Source: Asterella californica (lineage: Eukaryota > Streptophyta > Marchantiopsida > Marchantiales > Aytoniaceae). Taken from it: a stretch of 64,000 nucleotides of DNA. Within the stretch, counting starts at the first letter, position 1, and each line of letters starts with the position of its first letter. The translations under genes were made by a program, and so were the position numbers. A model generated the notes under the pieces. It was given only the letters and a program-made list of their open reading frames with translations, did not search any database and had not been told where the DNA came from. Shown here piece by piece: positions 35,248-47,459 of this stretch. Location of the stretch: assembly GCA_036924285.1 (NCBI GenBank), contig JAYKYS010000004.1, positions 930,001-994,000 of the forward strand, in the 5' to 3' direction.

Positions 35248-37919
35248 ATGCCCGCTTCCAAAGTAAATCAACGCAAGGTTTCAGATCGAAAAGCGCAGAG
35301 AGATACCCGGGATGACGATGTCAACGCCAAGAGAACTACAAGTAAGGATCGCTCGTTATTTACTCCCGAACTTTGTAACAAATTTCCATAATGTTCCACT
35401 ACATTTGAACAGACATTACTTTAGTACTGCTCGAAGGAGCCCTTTCTGCTCCCAGGAACCTCACATATTCGGTCTTGTTTCGACCATTGCCAGAATGTGG
35501 GCATTTATCGATTAAATACGAACGACATTGAAATGATTTATCTCCAGTGTAAGCCGTTAAGAGGTTAAATGCTCATATGCGTTAACGGTGGCTTCCACAT
35601 ACGAGAAGGCCTACCACCTTCACCGTTCACTGGCTAGCAGTCATCTAAGACTTGTAGTTTCCGAAGACATTCTCCCTCTAAGAACCTTCCCCAGTTCGGG
35701 ATCCACTGCTTTTCAGCTCAGGCACAGAAAACTTTGCTCATGCTTAGATAATGAGCCATGTGTCGGCTGCCGATAAATTAATTCTGTTACTGCCGTGATC
35801 TGCGTCAGAAGAAGAAAAGCCTGGTCCTCAACGTAAGTATTGGACAATGTTAGTAACTAACCCATTTGTGCATTTAGATCTTGTAGTACATGGCTCTGTT
35901 CTTAACTCGCCAGTAGAGAAATGAGGGTTTGTCCAGCACTAGATTTTCTTTTCTTACGCTGTGTTACAGAGGACAGAAAGATGATGTTCTCATTCAACTT
36001 ACTCTCTTCGACAGTTGATATTGATTCCTTCTGTCGTTTCCTTTTTGTTACAGAGGCAAAAGTGGAAACGGTTTCCGAAAGTCCATGGCTGGCCTCCAAT
36101 CTCAGCAAGCGATGGGGGGAGTTATTTTTTCTTGCTTACAGTCCATTCTGGATAATCTTGTGCCTCGGGATTGTCGTCCCCTTGCAGCTTTATGAGGTTC
36201 AACACGTTCCCTTGTTCGCTAATATCTGTTACCTCTGTGTGAAATTTAAATACCTTAAAAATCAAGATGCGAACTTGAATGTGATCCCATACTTGCGGTT
36301 AACCTGGGTAACTTGGTATGTTCTTCCCGGAATGTATAGAAATACGATGAGTTGGAGTACCTTTTGCTGGGCTTGGCATGTGCGGTCCCATGCTGGGCAT
36401 TACCGTTAGTAATTGTTGGGCAGGTACGGTTGACTTTCTGTGTATCCATGTATTGATTCAGTTCTGTGTGTTGTATCTTCACCTGTTCTTGGGTGAAACC
36501 TTGATTACCAGTTCCGCAGGCGTTCAGGACATCTTTCTAACGCGTTTTCTTGCGCAGGAGGACGCCAAGCTGCCTTTTTTTCAGCGGTACTGGGTCAAGG
36601 TAAGAGCTCGTACACGCTATCTCCGGTTTCGCTAGCATAGCGTCCATTTAAAGCGTTTACTTTACTGAACCTTTAAGTCTTAATCTGTTCATGCAGGCCA
36701 ATCTGTGGATTGCCATATTTGGTTTTGTGGGAAATTATTTTTGGACACATTACTTCTACACAGTCCTGGGAGCGACGTACTCCTTTCCTTCCTATAAACT
36801 GAATCATGTAGGTATCCTTCGGAGTCTTTGGAAAGAGTTCTGTGTCAGGTGGTATGCGCAATAGCAAGAAACATGTAGTTGAGGAGGAGACTCGGAGGGC
36901 CAGGACTGTTTCCAGCTTGCAAAACTCTGTATTACAGTAGTTTGGCGCATAACCGTAAGCGTAAGATCTTGCTTGCATTTGCTTTGTTGGAGGAAATTTT
37001 CGTTTGCTGAGCTAAGCTTTTCGTCTGCTGGGACAGGTGCCATTGACGACCTTCCTCCTTACCCATTCCTACTTTTTGTTTTATCATATGATCTCCAATT
37101 TCACCATTCGTCGACTTCGTTATGCGATCCGGAATATTTCCAGTCCTGTTGTAAGAGTTTCGATCCAGGCTGTGTACGTAGTCAGTCTATCCTATGTTAC
37201 TGCTCTCATGGAAGCCCTCACCATTGCCAACGTAAGTTAATGGTCCACCACTCTCTTAATCTACCATGATCACTTTTGGTAGCTATTTCTGTGTTTTATA
37301 TTTCGGTGCGGCTTTGTCCTTCCTCGTCGAATTTTATTAGAAGTAGAATTTGATGACCTCTAGATACTTTTGAGCTTTCGTCTCTTGTAACATAGCAGTA
37401 CCTCGTGCGCAGTTCCCCTACTACGAGATGGTGGACAGAAGAGCCATGTATTCGTACGGATCCCTTTTCTATGCCATTTACTTCTTGGCGAGTTTTCCTA
37501 TGTTCTACAGGTACATCATTCTGGACTTGCATAATTTCGGTGTTCACTGATATTTATCAATTCTCAGAACTTGGTACTGAACATGCAAAAGCTTTGCTGG
37601 TTTGTTCCTTTGGATTTGTTTAGCTCGACTTAGGCTGACAGTAAACCCTGCCCTGGTGCCAAGCAGGCTGGACGAAGACGCCGCAAAGCCATGGTCTCTG
37701 TCTCAAACAGCAATTGATTCATTGGCGGCAGCAATGCTGGTCACCATCCTTCTTGATTTGTGGCGCATAAGTATCGGGCCAATTGTGAAAATTCCGTGGG
37801 CAGATTCGCTGGAGCAGTGTGCTGCACATGGACTTCCGTGGCTAACAGATGCTGGTTCCAAGATCTTACCCAAAATTCGTGTACAAAGCGATCTAATCAA
37901 CGCACCACTTACGGTTTAG
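35248..37919 (+). CDS. CPI1: Cycloeucalenol cycloisomerase
   Basis: This ER membrane enzyme opens the cyclopropane ring of cycloeucalenol to give obtusifoliol in plant sterol synthesis. Eight exons join in phase at GT/AG sites: 35248-35341, 36054-36196, 36340-36423, 36558-36599, 36697-36807, 37037-37231, 37413-37510, 37667-37919; about 339 residues. Landmarks: SKRWGELFFLAYSPFWIILC, LGIVVPLQLYE, LACAVPCWALPLVIVGQ, FFQRYWVKANLWIAIFGFVG, NYFWTHYFYTVLGATYSFPS, LTHSYFLFYHMISNFTIRRL, FPYYEMVDRRAMYSYG and MLVTILLDLWRISIGPIV. Several segments are hydrophobic membrane spans. Exon 1 (31 charged residues, MPASKVNQRK...) is less certain: it was chosen because it ends at a strong donor (GTAAGG) in the only phase compatible with exon 2. 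The protein is longer than Arabidopsis CPI1 at both ends. Confidence 0.92.
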
Positions 37920-40149
37920 AGACTAGAGTCTTTGAAACGCATAACATTAAACAGATCATTCATGTCAGGAACATCCGGCATTTTGTCGGAGAGTATATGT
38001 GTGGTGTAATCAGAGTACACCACACATCGCATCATCGCATCGCATCTTCCTCGACCGATGCCAGTGATAACCATGAAACTAATTTCCCGTGTTGACCTGT
38101 GTATATCTGTTGGATCACGGGCAAGCAGGTAGATGTCTGTTCTTCACCTTCAGTACGGTCCTCTAGAGTTAGCATTCTGATTAAATATCGGTATTACTAA
38201 CCCCACCTAAAGAGTGTTTAGTCTTCTCCTGCCTATTGAGCCATTTCGTTAGAAAAGGAATTTGTAAGATCCCAAATTCTTGTTACTCCTCGAGTAATCA
38301 AAATAGACGGTAAGGAAGATCTTCTCAAAGCACCAAGCGGGACAATATGGGGTGTCAAACCTCGAAAAGAATATCTTCTTATGGGAAAACGTAGCGATCC
38401 TGTAGAGAAAATTTATGGCATGAGAGTTTTGAAGTTTAGGTTTGCACAGAATTGAGTTGACGGAACGCGATGGGAATAAAGGGTGCCTCTCAAACTACTT
38501 GAGAGAGCTCCTTGCGATCCGAGTATTGCCACCCTGTTATTAAAGACTGGACATTAGATCAGTTTCTTACCAAATGAAAAAGAATAAATTGTTGTAGATA
38601 TGCATAGTATGAATGTTTAAACTCGTACGTGTAGTATGAAACGAGGATGCGACGGGAATCAAAAGAGAATCCATCGGACAGTCACGGAATACCTCGTTAG
38701 GTACTCTGTGACTTTCCACGGCTGAAAGCCATAACTATGTGTTCGGTAAAACGCATATCATCTGTAGCCCCCAGGTTTGACACCCCTCCAGGTTTGTTAC
38801 CCTTTCTCCTGAACGCTCTATTAGTGCGAGTCAAAGTATTGGCAGTAATTCTGAAAGCGGGATTAGACTTCGAGTCCGGATAACCTTACCGAACAGCTTT
38901 GATCAGAACTCTTAGATAAACGAGTAATGTATTTAAGTTCATTTGACAGGACGTGTCGAAGCATTTTATTTTCGCTTCGCGATATCAAGTTATACGTCCA
39001 AAGCTATTCAAATGAAGAGACTTTGCATCATATTACAATTAAAACATAAATCACTGACAGACAAAGATACTGAATGTTCGACTGAAAACGAAAAGAACAG
39101 AAAGAGCTAAAAAATCCGGACAAAGAGAACAGGGTACCTCAATAAGTACTCCGCTCACTTATCGTCCGTTCCTTGTTCTACACTCCTACTGGTCCATGCC
39201 AGATGCCTAAACGGACTCCCTTTGACACTCCCTATTGAACTAATATTCTCTTTCCTGACAGTGGTGCCACCGTGAGGATATCTCTAAAATTGTCACGCGA
39301 CAATATAGTTTTATTTGCCAGATCTCTCTTAACTCTAGATCTCTCTTAACTCTGCACACTTTAGGAAATCAGGTGCGAATTGCTCAGTATATGTATGGAG
39401 ACTACATGTAATTCTATAGTAGGGCCAACATCTAAGGATTTTTGTACACGAGCATTGTTTCGTAAGCGGCTTGCCAATCATTTACTTCAAAAGAGTCTCA
39501 AGTTTCAAGTTGCTAGTAAACTTCAGAAAAGCATCGCTGTAGAGACGAACATATCAGTATGGACGATCCCGGCGTAGCTAACGAAGGGCGTGTCTTAGCG
39601 TCATTCGTAAAGCATTCTTCTCACTTCTGTAAAAGGTCTTCGGAGTTTTCTCCGTAAGAAGGATGGGGCACCTTCTGTCTACGAGGTCATTAAGGCATGG
39701 CTGGCTGGGCTGGCAAAGAAAGGCGCGGTACCTTCAAGGGGCATGGATCTGGAGCCAAGGGTTGTATTTTTCTAGTGGGCGGTCACCACTTGGCGATCGT
39801 CAGCTGAGTAGGGCAAATGAACAGACGCGATCTGTGTGAAGGAGCTTAGTGCGTTATCATATGGTGTCGTGCCGGTTTCTGTGAGGTCAAGCATCGCACG
39901 TGAGGCTAGAGGAAGGTCTGCTGGTGGGGTGCGCATCGGGAAAATATCAAGGGGTGTGTGGATAAGGGGGTAGAGCTTGGCTGAGGTGAAATTTAACTCT
40001 CATTACCCATGTTTGCAATTTCCGTCAATTTTGGAGCACATTCTGTGGGACGGGACTGGATCTGGACCGTGGAAAACGGATCCTGTGCATGTTGCGAATG
40101 AAAAAGGAGAAGCTGGTCCGCTGGTTTGATTGTGCTCTAGCTCGTAAGC
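37920..40149. other. Spacer between CPI1 and a copia remnant
   Basis: The first part is the CPI1 3' region, including a small direct repeat (catcgcatcatcgcatcgcatc) near 38028. No gene or transposon domain was recognised in the rest; a frame at 39380-39577 has no similarity I know. Confidence 0.4.
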
Positions 40150-40153
40150 GCGG

Positions 40154-41527
40154 TCATGATCTCTTACTGGGAGGTAGAGTGTGAACTATTGGAGTCTTTC
40201 CAGCTGTAGCAACAAGCGCGATTTGGTCAGCAACTAGAATTGAATCTCTGAGCATGTAGAGATCGTCAACGATGGGACAGGGAGCTAGCACTTGTCCATC
40301 TAGGTCACAGAGTCCGTTGTCAATTAAACACCAGCCGCCATTGGCATCGAATTGCCGAGCTGAGAATAGATTCTTTTGCAGGACGAGCACATGGAGAACG
40401 TCGCATATGTACACATGTTCGTCGTTGAGCAAGCGTACTTTCACCATGTCAGAACCGGCAACATGGATGGTAGTGTTGTCACAGAGTAGAATTGCATCAT
40501 TCTCGATGTTTTCACTTGAGATGGGTGAGTATTCAACAAACTGTCGTCGAATATGTGTCATGTGATGTGTGGCACCCGTGTCCACATACCAATGGAGATC
40601 AGCTGTCTGCACGATTGCAGATGAGCATTGTGTCATCAGAATCCGACGAGTGTTGCTATTGTTGTTCTGGGAATGACGATTTTTGTTTCTATTCTTATTT
40701 TGGTTGCCAGCATTCGAGTTTTCATTGCTGCTGCTGGGTTTGTCCGGACACTCGGCGATGCGATGTCCGGACTTGTTGCATTGGAAATATTTCTCGTTAA
40801 GATCTGGTGGTCTTTTCGGTGGCTGATTACCACCTTGTCGGTTGTCATTGTTGCGCCGGTGTTGCTATTGCGTCCTCCTTGCCGACGTCCTGCAAACAAG
40901 ACAGTAGATGGTTCGACCGATAGCTTGCGTCTTATCGTTTCCTCTTGAATGAAGAAGGTGATAAGGTCCTGCAGCGAGAGATTTGAGCTTGTTCTCATCG
41001 CATGCAAGAATAGATGGTAGTTGTTGGACATGCTGCCCATCAATGCGAGGACTTGCTCCTCGTTGTCAACTACTAATCCAGCTGAAGTTATTTGCTGGAG
41101 AAGAGACTTGAAGTTGTTCACGTGTTGGTGACCGTCTCGTTGGATTTCATCTTTAAAATCCGCAACTTCTCTCTTAAATGCATCTTGGTCATCATGTCTT
41201 GACCAGCGAAGTGTCTGGTCAAGGTGGACCATGCATCCTTCGACGTAGTACAGGACATTATATGTCCTGCCACATTGTTCTTGCAGCATTCGTTGATTGT
41301 TGCGAGCGCATTGACGTCATGTTGATCCCAATCCGCGATGCTGCCGGGTCCAGTAGCAGGGGGAGGGATGGGTACCGCAGTAGCCCCGGATGTCGTGGCG
41401 CGCGATTCTCTTCCACGATGTCAAGTACACCATGGGCCCTGAGTCGCAAGGTTGTCTTGTGTTTCCAAAGCGTGAAGTATGTGCCGTCGAATTTGACCCA
41501 ACCTTTGGTGTCAAAGGGGGCAAACAT
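40154..41527 (-). pseudogene. Copia gag-protease remnant
   Basis: Gag, a nucleocapsid knuckle and an aspartic protease are visible in different frames. The protease active site VDTGATHHM is intact within an uninterrupted frame at 40636-40154, ending near SARQFDANGG and LYMLRDS, the usual start of the pre-integrase region. The first knuckle Cys appears as Tyr (EKYFQC), leaving C-x4-H-x4-C only. The similarity ends where integrase should begin. Confidence 0.82.
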
Positions 41528-41711
41528 TTTGTATCAGATTGGTCGCTGAAACGATAAAGTTCTGTTAGCAGAGGTAAAGAATCTTAGTGCATGAAGTGTC
41601 TTTCTCACAGCAATTGAAGCGTCCTCCAACTGCTCTCATCTAAGGGCCGAATACCTACCTAGTGCCTATGTTATTGTGCTAGTGCATCAACAAAGCAAAG
41701 CTCTGATACCA

Positions 41712-41956
41712 TGTTGGGAATGTACTACTGATAGAATAGAATAAGATAAAACTCTAAGTCACGGCATAAGAACAGTGTGAGTGTGGGAGAGATCCTGAAG
41801 AGAGTGTAGGCAGAACCAAGCAAATGAATTACTCAATAATGTACAATGGCCTTGGGCCTGGATAATATAGTCTCTTTGCCTTGGTGATCTTACGAAGATC
41901 ACCACCTAATAACCTGAACATGTTACTAGAAAGTGTATTCATACTGTATTCTAACA
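41712..41956 (-). repeat. 5' LTR of the truncated copia element
   Basis: 245 bp, TG...CA ended (plus strand reads TGTTGGGAATG to TTCTAACA). It shares gcccaaggccattgtacatt and taattcatttgcttggtt with the LTRs at 46381 and 47460. Confidence 0.88.
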
Positions 41957-42329
41957 CAGCAAACACATTGTATGGTCTAAGCTGCAACACATAACTTTGA
42001 ATGAGGAACTTAGTGAGTTCATGATCGTGAACTTCAAGTTCACGTTATAGAAAATACACCCTACCTAGCTAGGTTTTGAAAGTAATCGTCTTGTTTCTTG
42101 TCATCAAAGTTTGATGAAATAGAGGGAACGTGTAACGATATTCAGATTACTCAAGCTAAATAAAGCGAGTAAATGATTATTCGAAGCTCAACAATGAGAA
42201 ACAGAGACTACGAAAGAATTCTAAAACTGTATGAGAGACTATGAGGTTCCCTCTCGTAACATGCTTAAACTCTATATTTCTTTTTTGATTTTCTAACTAT
42301 CAACCAAAAGTGCTAATGCATCTCTGATT
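41957..42329. other. No recognisable feature
   Basis: AT-rich spacer between the copia LTR and the Harbinger remnant. The copia target duplication could not be tested because the other end is missing. Confidence 0.3.
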
Positions 42330-43046
42330 TTATCTCATCTGTCCCATGCTCGAAGAACAGTGACTTTTGATGGCATAGCTTGGCTCGGAGCAACTGATAA
42401 TACTCTATGAGCAGCCACCCTATGGTGCACCAAAAAATTATGCAGAATGCACATGCACTTAACTATCTCCGCAGCCCACTACACGCTGCTAGTGATCTTG
42501 ATGTTTAGAACGTGAAAGCAGTCTTTCAAGATTCAAAATGCATGTTCTATGCAAACTCAACCTTGACTCTTCCGTTGGGTGAAAACCTAGTGTAAGCGAG
42601 TAGAGTTCACTCCTAAACTCTAAGGAGGCACCATTCATCTCTCCATCGTGTATCCTGAGTTGCCAAGCTGGTAACAGTGAAGCTGAAACCCACTAGGCAA
42701 TGTAAGAACATGCTCTTGTATTTGGCATCTGTGATGTGCATCCCAAACACATTGTGAAACCAATGAGTGATACACTTTTTATTATAGAACTTGTGCGGCA
42801 AGTCTCTCGTCAGAGGAGCTTTAATTTTGGTGTGTGATCCGTTGATAGCTCCTTGACAGTTGAGGAGACCACATTTTTACTTAAAGCTAACAGATACGTA
42901 GGCGATCCGATCGATCGGAAGAACAAGGGACCCTTGATTCTATTCATTGCAAGAACGACTTGTATAAAAAGTTCTTGCAGGGTAGTCTCACCTACGTGGA
43001 AATGAGTCATGCCGGTGGTCAGTCGAAGAAAAGCTACCCCACTCAA
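42330..43046 (-). pseudogene. PIF/Harbinger-type transposase remnant
   Basis: Minus-strand pieces match the nuclease of PIF/Harbinger DNA transposons (DDE class). In order: RLTTGMTHFHVGETTLQELF (helical lead-in), CQGAINGSHTKIKAPLTRD around 42830 where the first catalytic Asp (usual GAIDGSH) is Asn, then FYNKKCITHWFHNVFGMHIT, GRVKVEFA near the third catalytic residue, and CMCILHNFLVHHRVAAHR near the C-terminus. Stops interrupt it after about residue 80 and several times in the C-terminal part. It cannot be active. A Myb-like partner fragment lies at 45842-46090 on the opposite strand. Confidence 0.75.
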
Positions 43047-45035
43047 ATCTCGACCAGGATGACAAACTTATACTTAGTGTCATTCTTAACAACAATCGGA
43101 GAGAGCAGTTCAACCACGATCATGAACATAGCTTTTGACATACAAAGATCCATCGTTCATCATCATAGCTCTCCCAAATAATAGCGAAATCAGATAAGAG
43201 CTCTAGGTTTAATCCATCAGTCAAGCTGCGGTTGACGTTCGTGGTGTGCAAGCACGATCTCATGCGCGGTTATGACAACTCTTGAGAGTGACTCCAACGT
43301 CTCTTGTCATATGTCTTCACTCTTCTCTTTATCTTTCTCCTTTATTTGCAGAAATTTTGTAACAATGTGAACAACGGTGTCGAGGCGGGAGTTTCCCAGG
43401 AAGGACGGAACATTCTAGCTGTGATACGATCGTGAAGAGGAGGACGAAAAGCACACACGGAATACGGATCGTAAGAAAATAATCCACCATGTTCTCGATC
43501 TGATCAAGAAAAAACACACGGCATGCTCATAATTCTTCAATTCCAAATCACCTAGACTGAAAATCTCATGTTCAACAACTCAGAATTTCAGAAAAATGCT
43601 CATATGAAGCACCAACGCGTTCACCTAGAAGCTTCTCTTTTTCTGTTCAACATGATACGTATACAAGTTGCAAGTCTCCTCGCTACTCATTTTGTCCTCT
43701 AATCTCAGTTCCTCGATGTCTTGATGTCAAAACTCTCTTCAGTAAGAAATTTCTCTCTAGTCGTAACCTTTGTAAACCTCTCTCTTCAGCTCTTCGATTA
43801 CTCTACTCGACGACCGATAACTCCTCGATGAGGAAAAAATCTCCTCTCTGGAGTACACCCCTTCTGGATTTTTTCTACCTTACGTGACTTCCATCGTCAC
43901 TTAAAAGGTGTAAAATGATGCGTTAGACAAATGACAACAGAAAAGTAAATCTCTAGTAAAAATCAACACGTACTAACATCTTACTTGACAAAAAAGTTAA
44001 TTATCATGGGCTTCGCAAATTAATCTGTACGGATGGCTGCCGACTCGGTCGTACAGTCAGCTTCTGACACCTCCACCTGGAGTAACTCCGCCATGGCTAC
44101 CTCTGACCACCAGAATCACTTCGTTCTGACAGGTAGAGCCCGAGTTATCATCGATGTCATTCTCTGACCCCCTTTGAACTTCAAAATGTCATAAGTGTCT
44201 CCTCTTGTATCAGTTTGACTTGATTTTTCGACCCAAGTAAATCGTATGACAAGATCTATATTTTCTAAATAAAAATTTGTATCGACTTGGAGTATTTTTG
44301 ATGTCATCTCGCTACCCCAGGACTTAGATTCGCCTTATCGAATTCGTACTAATTATCTCGACACCCCGAAAGAGAGTTAGTCTTCTAGCATAGGATCCAT
44401 TTTGAAATCTGGCGGTAACCTCACTCTAGGTATCCTGCAGAGATAGACGAAGGCGTCCCGTATTCACGGTACATTTAAGGGACATCTAGTGTCTCGCCCC
44501 TAGGCAACTTGGTACCCCACATATTCTTCCGAAGGAGCTAGTCTACTCCAAGCCGATTGTGAGTCTGAGAGGATTTAATCCTGAGACCTCCTCCCTACAG
44601 GTTTACTCAGCTCCCACGGAAGTCGATCTCACAAATGTTCTAGAGACCAGTTGCTAAGTTGATATGTTAGTAAAGCGATTTATTTCATCTTTTCTTCACT
44701 AACGCGAACTACCATAAATATCTCTAAGTGTGGTCTTTTTGTATGTTTCAGGATGCAAACATATACTACACACTACAATCTACATAATAAAAATCTAAAA
44801 CATAATTTTTGAGCTCATTCAGATTTATCGTACATTTCTCTGTATCAAAAATCTTGTAGAAGAACTCCAAATAACTTTTTGACTGCAAGTCCGTTTGTAA
44901 CTTTTTAACATACCACGGTGATCAACGCGACGAGATCTATGTCGTGCTGTTTTCAGATTTTTGAATGCTCATTTTTTCCAAATTCGACTTATCTTAGGTC
45001 TTGTCTTGGACTCAGAGAATCTAACTTCGGACAGA
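43047..45035. other. Non-coding, possible LTR body
   Basis: No domain on either strand. The right end abuts an LTR-like terminus at 45036-45077 that points leftward, so some of this stretch may be a diverged LTR; I could not find its other end. Confidence 0.35.
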
Positions 45036-45077
45036 AAGTTGAATTATTTATCATATGAAATAATTCACATCACGACA
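45036..45077 (-). repeat. 5' terminus of a related Ty3-type LTR
   Basis: The minus strand begins TGTCGTGATGTGAATTATTT, nearly the first 20 bases of the complete Ty3 element's LTR. It retains the terminal hairpin with a paired C-to-T/G-to-A change. Sequence further left does not align obviously with that LTR, so this is another family or a strongly diverged copy. Confidence 0.6.
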
Positions 45078-45551
45078 ACGGTTATCACTGTTGTGATTAC
45101 CATGGCTATATAGCTAGAATGCCTGCACATTAATAGTGGAAGAGTGGTTATTTATATCAAGTTTAACCCATGAGGTTAGCTCACAAAACCACAGCTCCTG
45201 AAATTGTCATACAAAGGTCACCCTGAGAGTATCCGAATACTCAACTATACACCCACATGAGGAAACTGAAAACTGCGAAACAATGCACTAAAAAAATCAA
45301 GTTTGTCATCCAAAACTGTGTATTAACAAAATCATATGCTATGCATTCCACATATTTACAATTGGCTGAGGTTTGAAAATCCTCTCAAAAGGCCTTCACT
45401 ATCTAGGACTATCCGGCAGGTAGCAATCTCAGCCGAAACAGGGTGATAACCTACTTCTGAAGTTGAAGCTCTAAACTGATCTACGCTCATTACAAAGTGC
45501 GGACCCTATTTCTGAAAGAACACCAGCCATCTTGTCGAGAACGTTCACCAT
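45078..45551. other. No recognisable feature
   Basis: Short frames only. Confidence 0.3.
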
Positions 45552-45755
45552 CTAACAGGATCTTTGGTCTGCAGCTTCTAGATTCTTGCCCTCCAACTCT
45601 CTATACAAATCTAGTTTCTTGTTTTCTACACCTACTATGGAGACCCCGAAGTTGATAAGAGTCTTGTTCAGCTCATAACCCAACCGACTAGTATCTCTCT
45701 TCCTCTTTCCACTGTTGTGCCGGCTGATAACTTCAGCGTCAAAAGTGGAACTCAA
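45552..45755 (-). other. Unassigned 67-codon open frame
   Basis: Begins MSSTFDAEVISRHNSGKRKRDTS and continues with a charged, helix-prone tail (LYRELEGKNLEAADQRS). The composition resembles the C-terminus of Myb/SANT-like transposon proteins, but the strand is opposite to the Myb-like fragment just to the right. I do not assign a function. Confidence 0.25.
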
Positions 45756-45841
45756 ATTATGAATTCCGGATTATGATTCAGGTTCTGGTGGAGCAACTGG
45801 TTCGCCATCAAGAGTAAGACCTGGACCTGAACTCGGCGAGA

Positions 45842-46090
45842 GTGCCTCAGCCATGCAGGGAGAATTTGTACCGGATCGCAATGGACGCGGATTCAATCCA
45901 GATAAAAAACAAGTGGGAGGGTGTACTTGGTGCATACAGAAAAATTAGAGCCTATACAGAAAACTTCAGACAATGCTCCGTACACTGTCGTGGACCAGAC
46001 AGAGCGGAAAGCGAAGAAGCTTCCTCTGAATTTCAACATGCATTTTTATCGATCGATGTCTGCAGAAAAGCTTGGATTTTAGATATTCTC
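45842..46090 (+). pseudogene. Myb/SANT-like domain fragment (PIF/Harbinger ORF1 type)
   Basis: Reads NKWEGVLGAYRKIRAYTENF in one frame, then, after a frameshift near 45985-46000, TERKAKKLPLNFNMHFYRSM in another. This order, a trihelix/Myb core followed by an E-x-K-x-K-K-L-P-x-x-F block, is typical of the DNA-binding ORF1 protein that accompanies PIF/Harbinger transposases and of related plant genes. It could belong with the transposase remnant at 42330-43046, divergently arranged. Confidence 0.5.
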
Positions 46091-46375
46091 ATAGAAGGGC
46101 TGGCCAGCTCGCGAGACCAGTGTTAACTCTCTGTTCTTCTGCATCTTAAACGCTTCGTCTCAATCAACTGAATCACTTGCCACGGTTGCCATGAGCATCG
46201 AGAGGTTTTAGTCATCGGATTACTTGACAACGGAGAACTGGGCTGTGAGACACCATCAGGTTCAACTGGTGAAAGTCATTGAGAAGCGCTTGGGGTCGAA
46301 CTCGGTCTTGGTACTGTGGGTTGAATGAACTCACGTTCTTTTCGAGTTAATTCATCGAACGGAACAGCAGCGTCC
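46091..46375. other. No recognisable feature
   Basis: Left flank of the copia insertion. It may be the interrupted continuation of the Myb-like fragment's element. Confidence 0.3.
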
Positions 46376-46380
46376 AATCT

Positions 46381-46641
46381 TGTTGGAATACATACAGGAT
46401 GAAAATACAGTCAGTAAGTAGTTAAAGATATTAGATGGTGACCTTTCCTAAGATCACCAAGGTCAAGACCCAAGACTATATTATCGAGGCCCAAGGCCAT
46501 TGTACATTAAGTAATTCATTTGCTTGGTTCACCTTACGCTCTCTTTCAAGGAGCTCTCTCGCTCTCCCACACTCACACTGTCCTTATGCTGTGACATAGA
46601 GTTTCACCTTAGCCTATTCTAGCAGTAGTCCATTTCCAACA
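46381..46641 (+). repeat. 5' LTR of the copia deletion derivative
   Basis: 261 bp, TGTTGGAATAC to CATTTCCAACA, directly followed by the initiator-Met primer site. Confidence 0.92.
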
Positions 46642-46714
46642 TGGTATCAGAGCTTTACTTTGTTGATGCACTAGCACAATAACATAGGCACTAGGTAGGT
46701 CTAAGGCCCTTAGG

Positions 46715-46790
46715 TCATCGCAGCAGTTGGAGGACGCTTCATCGCAGCAGTTGGAGGACGCTTCAACTGCTGCGATGAGGACGCTTCACG
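46715..46790. repeat. Local duplication and hairpin in the copia leader
   Basis: tcatcgcagcagttggagga plus cgcttca occurs twice in tandem, then the inverse caactgctgcgatga follows, so the second copy can fold back on it. It lies between the primer site and gag. Confidence 0.85.
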
Positions 46791-46851
46791 CACTAAGATT
46801 CTGTACATTTGCTATCAGAACTTTACAGTTCTTACGATCAATCTAGTACAG

Positions 46852-47380
46852 AATGTCTGTCCTCTTTGACACCAAAGACTGGGTCAAATTCGACGGCACT
46901 TACTTCACGCTTTGAAAGCACAAGACGACCTTACGGCTCAGGGCCCATGGCATGCTTGACATCATGGACTGGAATGCGCGAAGATCGCGCACCACGACAC
47001 TCGAGAAGACTGCGGTACCCATCCTTCCTCCTGCTATTGGACCCGGCAGTATCATGGATTAGGACCAGCATGACGTCAATGTACTCGCAGTAATCAACGA
47101 ATGGTGCGAGAATAGTGTGGCATGACATATAATGTTCTACACTACGTCGAACGATGCATGGACCACCTTGACCAGACACATGACAAGGAACCCACTATGA
47201 CATATTGTGACGACCAAAGTGCGATGGCTCTTGTCGAAACTAGCAAGTTCCACAACCGTAGAAGTATATTGACATCCGATATCATTTCATTAAAGATCAG
47301 GTCGTTGGAAGAGTTACAAAAGTTCAATATTGTCTTACTGAAGACATGGTTGCAAATATTTTGACAAAGAGCTTACCAGT
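46852..47380 (+). pseudogene. Gag/RNase H fusion remnant of the deletion derivative
   Basis: The gag start (WVKFDGTYFT in one frame, HDVNVLAVINEWCENSVA in another) runs to LTRHMT near 47180, then abruptly YCDDQSAMALVETSKFHNRR and ILLKTWLQIF of the RNase H C-terminus. Frames shift several times, so no protein is expected. Confidence 0.8.
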
Positions 47381-47459
47381 TCCAAAGTTGGATTATCTAC
47401 ATCCAAAGTTAGGAATGTTTTCTCTGATAATATTTTATCTGAACTGTTACTGAGTGAGA

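Larger units (their letters stand above)
40150..41956 (-). mobile_element. Truncated Ty1/copia element (LTR, gag, protease)
   Basis: Reads leftward. The 5' LTR is 41712-41956, the initiator-Met primer site (TGGTATCAGAGC on the minus strand) is 41700-41711, and the gag remnant starts at about 41527 (FAPFDTKGWVKFDGTYFTLW). A zinc knuckle QCNKSGHRIAEC lies near 40750 and the protease WYVDTGATHHMTH near 40590. Sequence similarity stops near 40150, before integrase, and no 3' LTR was found. The gag has at least two frameshifts, so the copy is dead. The LTR is of the same family as the deletion derivative at 46381. Confidence 0.85.

Noticed and set aside
36255..37043. Minus-strand frames across CPI1
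   Set aside because: They are shadows of the well-supported plus-strand exons and introns.
40272..40948. Plus-strand frames within the copia remnant
   Set aside because: They are antisense to the clear gag-protease coding sequence.
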